From contig CM051029.1 of the NCBI GenBank assembly GCA_027627225.1, positions 27,490,548 through 27,554,547 of the forward strand: DNA of 64,000 nucleotides. The letters run 5' to 3'. Of this stretch, positions 36,291 to 48,443 are shown piece by piece; position 1 is the first letter of the stretch; each line of letters begins with the position of its first letter. The DNA is from Congeria kusceri. Its lineage: Eukaryota > Mollusca > Bivalvia > Myida > Dreissenidae. The notes beneath the pieces are model-generated. The model had not been told where the DNA came from. It saw only the letters and a list, made by a program, of their open reading frames with translations, and did not search any database. The position numbers and the translations under genes are program-made.

Positions 36291-38815
36291 AAAGCAGACA
36301 TGTAATCAATGGCAATTCCATCAAAAGCATCAATGGAAAAATTCCCCAAAACCAAAAACACCCAATCAAATATTAAGATTTCAAGTAAGATATATGAACC
36401 ACAACAATTTTTTATGCAAGTAATGCTGGAGCATTTCATGGAAAACAAACTTTGAGTACAAAAGTGGAAGAAAACAAATGCTAACAAGAAATACATGTAA
36501 TCATCAGTAAACAACATCTATAGCACTGGCTGACAGGGCTTATTATAAAGGCCATTGACTTATCATCGTCCTCATGACATGTGGCCCTGGTTTGTTCAGT
36601 AATGGCATGCTTAAGTCATTATACAAATACATGTCTTACATCATTGCGGTCATTTTTTTGGTGGGCGTCACTTAAGAAACTAAGGTTTTGTATGAGCTTG
36701 TTTAGATAAGAAGTTCGCCTAATTGGAGTGAAGAACGTTGCTAAATGCTTATTAATGACAAAGCTTCTGCCCTTAAAAACCTTTTGGTTTCAAGCATCAC
36801 ATACAAATTAATTGGCTTATATATTGAAACTAATTTAAACTACCTGATATAAATAAACTATGAATATCAAAAGAAAATAATACATTATATAGATGTGACA
36901 TTCATCTGGTCTCATTTTTAACATTTCAATCATTAAATATAATTCCAGTTGTATATATTTCAAATACTGTGTATTTCCATTAAATGCACACAAGACCTTT
37001 ACATTTTTCCAAGGGGGTGGGGGTAATATGCTCGGTGTTGGGATACATCTTGGTTTGCAGTAACCACTGAACTTGTCACCGTGAAACACATATATAATGC
37101 TCCTCAAAACACAAGTAAAACATCTGCACCATTTGTGTATTGTAAAAAACACATCTGATAACTAATTAATCATAAATTAATCTGAAATCTAAAATCAAAC
37201 TAATTTCCAACAATTCTGACACACATCTGTAGCTAATTCTGCAATCATAATTTTTTGTGGATATAAAGCAGCATGTGTTCTACATGCATTACTTTTGACA
37301 GTTAACAGCATTTATGGGTCACTAATTAGGAAAGGCGTGTTGTGCAAGATTACAAATCAAGGGGGTGGCGCATTAATTAGGGTGGGGGCATTAAACAGGG
37401 AAAATATGGCATACATCCTTTCCAGTCTGAGGTATTTCTTAATAGCGGAAGACGGGAGATGTGGGGGCAGACAACATCGATACCAATTACAGATATACCA
37501 AAAAGTGTCTGTCGGGCAGAAGAACAATCGCCAAAACTTGGCATACTTTGACGGACAGGATGTCATTTCTGATGGCACACATTATGACTGTACGCCAGAT
37601 GTACGATATTTTTCATCCCTCATTTGCCGATATTTAAGTAGCTATTCTGTATGGAATATTTATGATAAGGATTGTTTTTCTATGCATAAAGCAGTCCAAA
37701 CTGCAAAGAAAGGCAGAAACTGAAGCCATAAGGGGGTGTTCTAGGACATAAAATGGTGCAGGGGGATTTTTTAAATGAGCAGGTGGAAAAGCAAAAATAG
37801 ATAATATAAATTTATTAAGACAATTCTGCAGCAAATTGAGAAGCCCAAAGCGCAGGAGCATAACATAAATTCAGTCCACCTTTTGTAAAAACTGTTAAAT
37901 GTCTTTCCATATTTCCTTTTTTTATGTTATATAACACTGTTAGCATTTGTTTCAATTTTTACAGTATTGTATGTCATCATGTCCATGTTTTGCAGTTATA
38001 AAACACTGTATGCAAGAAAACATTTTTTCTTTCAGTTGCGTTATATGGCATCATGTCTTTGCTTTTTTTCCAATTATGTAAACAGTGTATAGAAAACTTT
38101 CAATTTGTTTCGAATACAGCACAATATGGCATCGGGTCTATGATTTTCGTTGTGCAGTTTATATAGAAAATGTCGGGTCTATGATTTCGTTTTGCAGTTA
38201 TATAGACAGAGTATGCATAAACAACAATTCAACTAGAACTCAGCGAGTTGGATGTGTCGCCTGACGGGGCGTACTCATGTACTATAAGAGAAATTTTTTC
38301 AAAAAACCGGACTTCACCTTTCTTTTATGCCAACTAGCACTTCACTTAAGTGTCAAAATGATAGCACATAAAATTCTAAAGTTATTGTCTGCACAAGCCT
38401 TACTTGAACTATTTTTTTTTTAAATAAGGGGCATAACTCGAATACAATAAAAACAATTATGCCAATGATAAAACTTAACCTTCCTTTTACGCCTACTAAC
38501 ACTTCCCTAAAGTAATGATTGTACAAAAACTTCTCAAGTTATTGTCTGCACAAACTAATGGGGAAACCGCCCCCGCAACTGCCGCTGAAGCTGCCAAAGT
38601 AAACCCCTATATGTTGCTTTTTAGGCGACACAAAAACCGTATTGAATGGCATAATTTCTTAGACCGTCTTCTGGTTAAGATGAAGTTTTGTGTTTCTGTC
38701 GATAACCAAATTACCACGAACTTGTATGTATATCATGAGAGACTTTCATTACCAGAATGGGGAAAGCACTCCCAACATTAAAGAAACACTGAAACCTCAA
38801 AAATAAATCAACATA

Positions 38816-39022
38816 TGAGGCATGTCATGGAAAAACCAGTCTTAATGCATGTGCGTAAAGTATCATCCCAGATTTGCCTGTGCTAATCCAGGACAGCACT
38901 TTCCGCTTTTATGGGGGGTTTTTTCAGGAAAGTCTCTTCTAAACATAAATCCACTGTACAGGCTGATCTGGGACGACACTTTACGCACATGCATAAAGCC
39001 CAGTTTTCCCATGACATGCCTC
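38816..39022. mobile_element. Double-hairpin MITE, internally deleted
   Basis: Ends tgaggcatgtcatgg and catgacatgcctc are present, but parts of both internal palindromes are missing, leaving about 207 bp. The flanking phrase catgagagacttt occurs on both sides (38738 and 39039), pointing to local duplication. Confidence 0.82.
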
Positions 39023-41080
39023 TATGTATTTTATCATGAGAGACTTTCTTTTCCAGCAGACATGGGTAAACACTCCCGCCATTAAAGAACCACTGGAACC
39101 TACAAAATAAATAAACATATAGAATTCCATTAGCTACTTCTTCAGGGACTTATATTCAATCTGCGAAGCCAACCATTACCATGATTACCTTTTCGTTTCA
39201 GGTTTGAAGAAAAAATCCAGCCAAGGATTGGATATAATTTAATTAATTATTTTTCTTATAAACAAAATAATATAATTGCTTCTTTTTCTAGAATTGAACT
39301 GGTCATAATTTGATTAATTATTTCTTATCAACCAATATAATATGAAGTTTCTAGAATCATTAATAAAACCAGAGTAGCTATAACAAATACCATGGGTACT
39401 ATTTCAAATGTGTGATTTTTTTTATAGTATTAATCATACAATACTAGAAAAACTGAGAAGCAGTGATGCATTAAAATAATTAATTTATAACTAAATATCT
39501 AAAGCAAGAAACCGTAAGTGAGTTCATTTCTTTTCAAGCCGTTTCATTAGCCCATTTTTTTAAGGTTGCAGATAATTAAACAGATTATCACTCAGTTATA
39601 TCTATTACAGCCTATAATCATGTCAGATACATCTATCACGATGTCGGACATGAAGGTAAGTAATCTGTCATTAATGAGGCCTCTTGTTCTCTTGATAATT
39701 GACACAAGCAAGGAACATCACTCTGTATCGATCCAAGTCATTAGCCAAGTTTTTCAATAGAAAGACGCGGCTTGAACTGCTGGTCACAAAATTAGACTTA
39801 TTGGTACACTTCAATTTTGTAGATTTGATTAAAGAAAACACTATTTTGCTACATTTCAATTTTATTTTTTGCACTGTCATTCGCCAAATTAGAAGAATGG
39901 TTACACATTGATAAAAGAGAATTGATTACCTGTAAAGTAAATAATATTTGGCTAAAACATTTCAATTTTACTCCAAGTACGATTATTGGCTAAATGTTTG
40001 TGAATTTGGCTACAACTTTATTCGTCAATTTCAAATTTCACACTTCCATTCACAAAACAGCAAGAAGCAAATCTTTAAGAGAAACTAATAAGAAACAGAA
40101 AGTATTGTTGACGAGACATTTAGCATAGAAAACTACCCATCCCACGCCACATATTTGCATTTTTCTGTTCGTATGCAAATATGATCTGTAAACATTCGTG
40201 CCTGAATAATTCTAGACTGCTGTTTTACATTTCAAATGTGCCAGCGTCTTTTGAATAAGGAAGCATGCCAAGAAAAAAGGTTCTGTTACGTAATCGATCA
40301 ATGTTCATCATTAACTTTACAGAAATTGTCAAAGAATACTTTTCAGAATAATTAATGAACATCTTAAAAATCTGACAATGTCACCGGATTCAAAATTAAT
40401 AAATAAACAAATAAAACTTTTAAAAACATTATTCCCAACAAGGGAAGCAACTCTTCTAAACAATTTGTCCAATAGTAGTAAGAGTTAAGTCCCTTTATAT
40501 ACTAATTGTGTTAAATTTTGTATCTTTTGAAAAGAAAGTTTCTGCATTTTTTGTTATTAATTTAGCAGACAATTAACCAAAATAACAAATGTGTATCATT
40601 AACAAACAATAGACCATTGTAACTACAGGAACAATCATCATTTTTTGCAGTAAAAAGATTTTAAATTAACTAATTAACCACCAGTATAAATTAAAAGATA
40701 TCTTCCAGTATGTAAACATTTCATTTTGATATAATGGTAAAGAAAGATAAGAAAATATTATGCTAAATAAGTGAATATTATTTTACAAAAAGCTGCTCTT
40801 AAGAAAGTGCTACTAAATAGCATAGTGACAGCTCGATAAATATTGTACTTTGTAGAAAATAGGCGACCCATTTTAGATGTATATCCATATAACCAAAATG
40901 TTAGGACCCAGATACATGATCAGGAGAGTGATTTCAGAAAGAGTCAGGGGAGAAAGTAGAAAAATACACTGCCTTCACCAACGCCCTCATTTCCTAAATA
41001 GCAAATTTAAACACTCTTTTTAGTATATAAATTTGCCATTGAAAGAATCACACCCCAGATGCAGTCATCAAAATCATCTG

Positions 41081-41200
41081 TTTGGCCGAGCAAGCCGGAT
41101 TTCTTATAATATTAATTTACAGCAAGAAAATGTTACCAGTCTGCCTATATGAAACCACGAATCTGAGCAAGCCCAGTTCAAAATATGCCAGTGCAGGGCT
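41081..41200. repeat. Dispersed ~120-bp repeat, copy 2
   Basis: Partner of 12603-12720. It abuts the TIR element beginning at 41202. Confidence 0.55.
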
Positions 41201-41201
41201 C

Positions 41202-41706
41202 AAAGGGACCTGTTCACAGATTGATGAATTGACAATTTTTCAACTTTTTGTCTCTGATTCCAAATATAAAAAAAACAGTGTATACAAGGGAGCAAAATAA
41301 CACTACGGACCTAGAAATGCACTGTAAAAACTGTTTCTTTCATAAGTAATCCATCAGTTGAAAATGATAAAATTATAAAGCGTTTGTAACGCTAAAACGA
41401 TGGAATAATTTTGAGTGTTTCTGTTGTTTTCGTTGAAATTGTTGACAACGTGTGGAACACTTAATGAAGTAAATATTGCAGGGTTAAATTCAGAAGTCGG
41501 AATGGCCAAGTGGGTAAGGCGATAGCCTTTTAATCCGGAGGTCCCGGGTTCGAACCCCGGTGGGACCTTTTTTCTGTTCTTTTTTTTCTATATTCTTGTC
41601 TTGTTACTCTATTTCAGCTTTTTAGTTCCGATGCTTAAATCTGTCAAGTTAAGACATTCAATGGCATACTTTAAAAAAATGTGAAAATCTGTGAACAAGT
41701 CCCTTT
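41202..41706. mobile_element. TIR element carrying a tRNA-like cassette
   Basis: The left end aaagggacctgttcacagat and the complement of the right end (aaagggacttgttcacagat) match at 19 of 20 positions. The enclosed 505 bp has no open frame but contains the tRNA-like unit at 41496-41567. No target-site duplication is certain. Confidence 0.7.
41496..41567 (+). tRNA. tRNA-like sequence (degenerate, isotype unclear)
   Basis: A strong A box (tggccaagtgg), a perfect T arm and B box (ccgggttcgaacccgg-type stem with loop ttcgaac), and a T6 pol III terminator immediately after. The D-arm and opening bases resemble class II (Leu/Ser-type) tRNAs, but no long variable arm is present. The 5' seven bases (gtcggaa) do not pair with the 3' side (gtgggac) beyond three pairs, and the anticodon stem is poor. 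It is therefore probably a pol III-transcribable tRNA relic and not a working tRNA. Confidence 0.45.
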
Positions 41707-41827
41707 AAGGGCAAGAACAACACCCAGTTAAGTCTCAATTATTATTACCATCACCACCAAGTTAGGCCCGGGTACATGGATGTCATGGTTACAAGTAAAA
41801 AATTAAAACTTTACAAACCAAACTCAC

Positions 41828-42394
41828 AGCTACACTGAACTCCTCCACTGCATAAGTCAAACCATCCATAGTTAAAGATCCATTAATGTCTGCCACGTGT
41901 TCGTCACATATAGCACCACTTGAGACCCGCTTTTTCTCATTGCTGTTTTTATCAACGGAAACTGCGCGATTGAACTCGGTTAGGATTGCACCATCAGCGT
42001 TTTCACCATCATGCAAATTCGTCTTCATTGAATTATCACAATTACTACAAATGCTAACTTCGGACCCTTTAACACTTGGTATGTTATCGTTGCTTGCAGA
42101 CGACACATTATCATAACTATTATTTACAGTTACGGCTTCAACCTTCGGCACATAGTGACCGAAGTCGAGTCGATGATCAAAGAAGTACTCATCATCCATG
42201 TCCACCTCATCATGTACGAATTCGGACTCGGAACTTTCAGCCGAGCCATCACTTTCAGACTCGTGGATTCGAAAATCAAACACGACTTTTGGCTTATTCT
42301 GAGCTCGAATTTCCCAGTTCCGATCAGAGAAGTCCAGATTTAAATCGTCAACGTTTCCGTTGAACGCTGCCATATTTCGCACATTTTCACTCAT
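41828..42394 (-). CDS. SCHIP1: SCHIP1-like, first coding exon (189 codons)
   Basis: 189 codons from ATG at 42394 to a gct|gtgagt donor, phase 0, compatible with the exon at 12092. A second in-frame ATG (at 42373, MAAFNGN, context aatATGg) has the better initiation context and may be the real start. The protein is acidic and probably disordered: KPKVVFDFRIHESESDG, SSESEFVHDEVDMDDEYFF, then a Ser/Asn-rich half ending TMDGLTYAVEEFSVA. Vertebrate SCHIP1 also has a long acidic, Ser-rich N-terminus, but I cannot align this exon residue by residue. Assignment rests on strand, phase, position and character. It could instead belong to a separate gene. Confidence 0.68.
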
Positions 42395-42425
42395 TTGGCT
42401 CAATGTATGTTATATTTCTTGTTAC

Positions 42426-42535
42426 TTTCGCCACATCTATTTTACTTGCTTTTTTATCTTCTGTTATATTCGCCACATTTATTTTCAAACAACTATGGTA
42501 TATCTTCTGTTACATTCGCCACATTTATTGTGAAA
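42426..42535 (-). promoter_or_regulatory. Triple ATTCGCCACAT motif upstream of the first exon
   Basis: ttcgccacat occurs three times (near 42428, 42469, 42518) at about 40-50 bp spacing, each followed by an A/T-rich tail, 30-140 bp upstream of the ATG. On the transcribed strand the motif is atgtggcgaa. It could be promoter-proximal binding sites, 5' UTR repeats or a plain minisatellite. Confidence 0.3.
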
Positions 42536-43136
42536 TGATGTATGTTTAATACGCTCTTAAATACTATATTAGCTACATTTTATTCTTGTACAAAGTTAAG
42601 AAGCATCAAAACTTTAACTCCTTTTGTATTTGATACATCCACTGTTGTACAAGTTTTAGTAGCATCAAAATGTCACCGGGGACAAAGATTGTTCTTGTTA
42701 AAACCTACAGAGCATTGTACTTGAAAGCAACAGGCTTGTTTTTCTTCATTTAGCACAACATAGTGAATGTCAGTGTCAAATAACATGAGTATACCTAGCC
42801 ACCTAAACACCCATATACTGTAATGTCATGTAAGTGAAAGAATGACTACAATTTTCATGACGATTATTTCCGACACTACTTATGCTAAGCACTTGAAATT
42901 ATGTCATCGAAACTTCGTAATGACTTTATTCATCCTATTGGTGGTAATTTCATCAAATACACAACTGAAATAGAAATTATTGGAATTCCAGTATCTGTTC
43001 ATCACAAGCATCATCAACCCCCAAAGGGAGTTTTTACTAATTATCACACTTGTATATGTCATTTTCAAATGAATATTGTCCGTCTGGTGTAGTTATCCTC
43101 AAAATTAACTGTTTCAGAACATAAGTTGTTTTTTCT

Positions 43137-43415
43137 CCTGGGTTTGTATTCACAAAGCTCATAAGGGAAAATTTACAGTAAATACATTTTTAAATTAAAG
43201 GTAATACAATTCCGTAATAAACCGAAGGCTTCACATATACGTCTTTTTATATTAAAATGTTTTCAACTAATAAGTATTGCTAAGATGCAACATATTTTAT
43301 GTTTGTGTAAACAAAAATCCATGAAATTTTGCATGGAATACTTAGTCTGAAATGTTTACTTAAGTACAACTTAAGTTAAGATTTCCCTTAGGAGCTTTGT
43401 GAATACCAGCCCAGG
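43137..43415. mobile_element. CCTGGG-ended TIR MITE (~280 bp)
   Basis: cctgggtttgtattcacaaa at the left and tttgtgaataccagcccagg at the right are inverted repeats, extended inward by ctcataagggaaa/tttcccttaggag. Related single ends occur near 33990 and 53260. Confidence 0.78.
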
Positions 43416-44148
43416 TGCTCATTTTGGTCCAGAAACTTTACATGTATAATGTTCTATTTATATTTCCCCTTACATAGATGACAAAATAATAACATACTGG
43501 CCATTTGCCATTTATCATGGTATTCAAACACCTTCCTATGAATTTCAAATTCATACAGACTTAGTCACAAAGCGAGGTCACTGAATAGGAAAATTTAACA
43601 TAGCTGTAAAAACAGCTCCATATTTACTACATCTAACCCCATCTGTTTCATCTACCCCAGAGGGTAACATTAACAATTACAAACAATTTTTGCTGTTGGA
43701 CACAATATTACTATTAAAGGGGCATAGTCACTGACACATGCACAATAATAAAACTAAAGATTTTTCAGACAATTTAAATCGAAGATAAACTGAAGATGCC
43801 CCTTTTAAAATACTGAGCAAAAACAATCCCAATTTACAATTAAATGAAAAAGATATGGGCTTGTCTTATTATTTTTTTTAACTCATCCACAGCTGAGAAA
43901 TACAATTATATTAGTCATAACATTTAACATAGAATTCTCTTGAAATTGGGAGTATTTTTTTTCTAAAATATGTTCACTTAAAACTTGCATAAAGAAAGAT
44001 TATTACCAACACTTGATTAGTTAATTTAATACCATAACTGACAGTCTTAGATGTATATGGCCATATATTAGCAATGCCCCTATGTAAAGAAATACAACCT
44101 ACATCATTATAAATACTTATTCATAATTGTTATTTATTGCAGAAATCT

Positions 44149-44507
44149 TATCTTAAGCCCTAAAAAGATCTTAAGATGTTATCTTGTAGATATAACTAGT
44201 CGAGGTGCAAAGTATTTGAAGGTCTACTTGCTTGGGACCCCATTGCTGACAGGTGGAGACCACCCCCCCACCCCAAACACCTATCTTAAGCCCTAAAAAG
44301 ATCTTAAGATGTTATCTTGTACATATAACTAGTGGAGATGCAAAATATTTGAAGGTCTACATGCTTGGGACCCCATTGCTGACAGGTGGAGACCCCCCCC
44401 CACCCCACCCCAAACACCTATCTTAAGCCCTTAAGAGATCTTAAGATGTTTTCTTGTAGATATAACTAGCAGAGGTGCAAAGGGACCCCATTGCTGACAG
44501 GTGGAGA
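44149..44507. repeat. ~135-bp tandem repeat x3
   Basis: Three copies, each containing atcttaagccctaaaaagat, cttgtagatataactag and gaccccattgctgacaggtg. A poly-C stretch of varying length lies between copies. The third copy is shortened. Confidence 0.9.
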
Positions 44508-45354
44508 CAAGATACATACATTTATGTAACACTCCCACAGCCCTGTGGCAATCAAGTATACCATAAAGTAATAATGGTTGGAGGTTCACTTGAACGGCAA
44601 AGCAATGTTAACAAAGACTGCTTTGTTTAACTGATCAATGACCCACCAATATTGATAGGACTGTAAAATTGATTGATTTCATTTAGACAAATAGTTGGTT
44701 TGCTCCCCAATAATTATTTATGTACTTAAACTGACAGAAGATATATAAGATATATAACAAATCTGTTATTTAAGTTTGTCTAAACCCTAACATCAATTTT
44801 CTTTTTAAAAATTTATTGAAGTTAACACGTTTGTCTAATTATCTAAACCATTTCACCAATTTTTTAATTTTTTGTATAGATATTTGGCTTAATTTTTGTA
44901 GGTTTTACAAGTTTAACAGTTACAAATGCAATATTTCCAATTGAAATCTGTTTCAACCATTCAATTTTATAAATGTTCTATTTATTTAAGGTAAAATGGA
45001 TCAGTCACAAATCTTTGTGTGCACATTTTTTTCTGCACACAGTTTACAATTCATTGTACAGAGAAGAGCGATGGGGAAGGAACTTTTAAGAACATTTCGA
45101 TTGAAAAGAATAACCATGATTTGTATCTGGTCTCCCATTACAGAAAACCTCTATAACATGATTGTCCTTGCTTGTTTAAGTTCGTTACCCACAAAGAACA
45201 TTAAATGGACTTCATAAATCATTACCCAACAGATGTGTAGCCAGGTTCATAAAACTTCTACAAAAAACGAAAACATTTTTTACAGGGCGTGGGAGGTGTG
45301 CACCCCTCCTGCTGCAGGGGACCTGGGGGTCATTGAGACTGGGCTGAAATGACT

Positions 45355-45602
45355 ATGAGACGCGTCTTAATGCATGTGCATTAAACGTCGTCCCAGATTA
45401 GCCTGTGCAGACCGCACAGGCTAAGCTGGGACAGCACTTTCCGCCGGCAGTGGATTTATGTTTAGAAGAGACTTTCTTGGAACAGAAAATACCACAAAAG
45501 CAGACAGTGTCATCCCGGATTAGCCTGTGCGGACTGCACAGGCTCATCTGGGACGACGCTTTACGCACATGCATTAATTCCGGTTTTCCCACGACGCGCC
45601 AC
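45355..45602. mobile_element. Double-hairpin MITE copy, left end eroded
   Basis: The left TIR is partly deleted (tgagacgcgtcttaatgcat); the right end cacgacgcgccacc is intact, as are both internal palindromes. Confidence 0.86.
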
Positions 45603-45826
45603 CTATGATGAACGAGAAAACTGGGCTCAGAGCGACTGATAAGTGTCAAACCATTTGCTTGCAGCTTTGAAGTCCTAATAACTAGCTGAAGACGTCAAAC
45701 TGTAAATCATTTTGACTGACATCACGAGCAACTGATGATGTCATCGTATCTTTTTGCTCTAAAACAAACAGGTCATTAGGATACGAAACCACATAGTTGG
45801 CTCACAATACTTTTTTACTTTATTTT

Positions 45827-46553
45827 AGGGATGGCAAAACTATTCAAATATTCGAATATTCGATTGAATGATCGTTATTCGAATAGTTAAAACGCTATTC
45901 AAATATTTGCAAATTTGTATCGCTTTTTAAAACATTCATGCGTTAATCGTAGAAAGAAATTTACTTTCAAAGTAAAAGCAGTATTTTACCAGTTCATACA
46001 TAATACCATGCTTTCAATAGATTAGCCTGGTGTGTCAATCAAAGATATTGAATATATGGGTCCGTGTCAACGGTCATCGTCTAGTCGCCAGTAATACACA
46101 ATTACACAGTACAATATGAAGCCATAACATTTAACAGGTAATTAAACCTGTGAACCTATTTGTTAATAAAACCAATAATTACTTAAGTGCGATCACACAT
46201 TTAGCAGTCATTATAGCTGAGAAATGTTGCACAAAATGGCCGATAAACTTACATGCTTAACGACTTGATAACAAATATGTGAATTGTAGATTATTGCAAA
46301 TATTCTTAATTAAAAACAACACTTAACATGGAACGTCAGTGGTTTACGCTTAATGTTATTAATGCATCAATATGAAATTGCAATTTGTTAATGAAGCTAT
46401 GATGATAATGTGTAATGAAATTCTAAACACAATATTTACATGGTATCCACTAGGCCACACCGCTTAATGTAGTTAATCTGAATGTATGCGAATATTCGAT
46501 TGAATGAAAATGCGAATATTCGAATAATCATTTTGGTATTCGATGCCATCCCT
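45827..46553. mobile_element. hAT-type MITE with TTCGAATATT end repeats, copy 2
   Basis: Left end agggatggcaaaac and right end gatgccatccct are inverted, followed inward by tattcgaatattcgattgaa on both sides. The flanks actttatt and acttgatt are a possible 8-bp duplication with one mismatch. About 730 bp, non-coding. Same design as 6772-7730. Confidence 0.75.
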
Positions 46554-47813
46554 ACTTGATTTTCATACTCCTCATTTTTGTTATAAGCACATACATATTG
46601 CATTAATAGTGTGCTATGCCCTTTCCCTACTTTGAGTATGGAGTACACAGGTGCATGTTGGTAATAATACCTGGATACCAGCACAAGGTGAACTTCAAAG
46701 TACAATTTTATTGCCTCAGTTGTATCACAAACAAGACAACATCTTGCGCTCCTAAAACATAAAATATGCTCATGAATAAATTCAATAGCAATTGCAGAAT
46801 TTTACTCTTTTACAATAAAATATCAGCACTCAAAAACTATTTTTACTAAATTAAATTAACATGCTGCATTTTCCCACATACATTTATGTAAATTTTCAGG
46901 TATGAATGATGCATTAAAATTGTGTGAATAGATCTGTGAATATACTCAAGTGTTCATACATGACAAATAGTCCATATATTATACCCACTCTTTGTCCACT
47001 TAACCACAACATTTAATACATTCCACAATTCTTAAAACCAATGCATTTATTTGAACACACACAAACACAATTTTAATATTAACAGACACTTAAACACCAA
47101 CTTCGAACACTTTTCATTTTTTGTCCGTCAAAATCCTCAACAAGATCCTCACAAAAATGTTGGTATTGTAACACATTTTTTTGTCAAGTACACATACTAG
47201 TATACGCCATTTAACCCCCCCCTAATAAGTCAATACTGCTTCAATGAATGGCGAATCAAGCCACACCAGTGTATATGCTACAAGTGAACTGTCCAAATGC
47301 TGTTAGGCCAGTATGTCATTTACATGTAATTATGACAGCAGGGTATAAAATTATCTCTCCCAATGTGAAAAATAAACATCTATTGTATCCATTTATCCGA
47401 TGGTGTAAATAAAGCTTTTAAAAGATAATTATACAGGGAACGCAAAGTGTCTAGGAAACTGCTGATATTTCGCTTATTTCGGTCAAACTCTGACCAACTG
47501 TTAACAGTATATAAATGAGCTGCATAGTGAGAAAACCGGTCTTAACCCTTACTGCGCGGGAACCGGGTAAACTCGGGTCCGGAATTTAGTGCAGTACGAA
47601 CGGGAACCGAGTATACTTGTTTTCAATAGTGGTCTAATTTTAGTAGTTCCGGGAGTTTCCCCGATTTACGTCATCGGTATTTTTCAGTATTAACCAATAA
47701 AAAAAGGTCTTCCCTAATTTGAAACGATATGATTGGTCTTTATTTTTGATTTTATGACGTCGAAATGTAAAATCAACAAGTCTTGAAATTCAGACCAAAA
47801 CGAGACAAAGAAA

Positions 47814-48443
47814 ATGGCGGACGTTAGTTTTGATGCAGAACTATTCTTTGGTAATTCGGACAGCGATTGTGATTTTGAGGAATTTGAAGGGTTTGATGAG
47901 CAAGATATACGTGATGTACAGCCTGGACAATTACCAGAATACGATGCTAACCAGTTTGAAGGCGACAGAGAGTCTCCAGGTGACATGTTAGCAAATTGGT
48001 CGTCGAGTGTTGTTGAACCTTTGGTACCACCATTCGTTGCAGAAAGTGGTTTGTGCGTTGATTTGGAGATCGATTCAGTTCCATTAGACTATTTCTCGTT
48101 GTTTCTGAATGATGGGGACATGGATCATATTGCATTCGAAACGAATAGGTATTTTGCACAGCAACGAGCCAAAAAGCAGCCGTCTCGTTTTTCGAGAATG
48201 AACTCTTGGTATGACACTACTGGGCCTGAGATACGAAAATTTCTGGGCATGACCATTGTTATGGGACTCATTGACAAACCTGCACTCAGCAATTACTGGT
48301 CTACTGACAAGCTGGTCTGCACTCCAGAGTTCAGCCATATGATGCCACGAGACAGGTTTCTGTCTTTGTTGTCATTTTTGCATTTGGCAGACAACACGAC
48401 AGCACCCACTCGTGAACAAGAAGGCTTCGATCCGTTGTACAAG
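47814..48443 (+). CDS. piggyBac transposase, exon 1
   Basis: 210 codons. The N-terminus is acidic (FGNSDSDCDFEEFEGFDE), as is usual for PGBD-type transposases. Then comes the DDE_Tnp_1_7 entry region: YFAQQRAKKQPSRFSRMNSW, a helix with EIRKFLGMTIVMGLIDKPAL, a YWSTD motif, and MPRDRFLSLLSFLHLADN. It ends DPLYK at aag|gtgtgt. The ATG lies 268 bp inside the left terminus with a reasonable context (aaaATGGCG). The frame would stop six codons later if the intron were not removed. Confidence 0.88.

Larger units (their letters stand above)
12093..41827 (-). other. Intron 1 of the SCHIP1-like gene (29.7 kb)
   Basis: A very large intron holding most of the transposons and satellites listed below. Stretches with nothing recognisable include about 15400-16230, 16400-19320, 29500-29590, 36300-38500 (one common-looking dispersed repeat near 38240-38520) and 39100-41080. 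A candidate alternative first exon lies at 20884-20955. Confidence 0.6.
1429..42394 (-). other. SCHIP1: SCHIP1-like gene span (visible part)
   Basis: Extent of the host gene on the minus strand, from the first coding exon found (41828-42394) to the last one in the window (1429-1590). All four exons have GT-AG borders and phase-0 junctions, so they join without frame disruption into 330 residues. Introns measure about 29.7 kb, 3.3 kb and 6.9 kb and are full of transposons. The conserved C-terminal coiled coil of the family is not visible and should lie before position 1, so the gene is cut by the window edge. Confidence 0.85.
42536..47541. other. Upstream intergenic region
   Basis: No gene recognised. 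Contains a TIR MITE, a three-copy tandem repeat, a double-hairpin MITE and a hAT-type MITE, listed separately. Otherwise AT-rich unique sequence. Confidence 0.55.

Noticed and set aside
37295..37723. 142-residue plus-strand open frame
   Set aside because: No domain, low-complexity G-rich start (ggtgggggcattaa) and an overlapping opposite-strand frame; looks like dispersed non-coding repeat.
38515..38781. 88-residue plus-strand frame
   Set aside because: Lies in a repeat-like stretch shared with 38320-38420 (cttttacgcctactaacactt) and has no domain.
39575..39655. Exon-like segment with a cag before and aag|gtaagt after (MSDTSITMSDMK)
   Set aside because: Short, on the plus strand against the host gene, and with no in-phase partner found.
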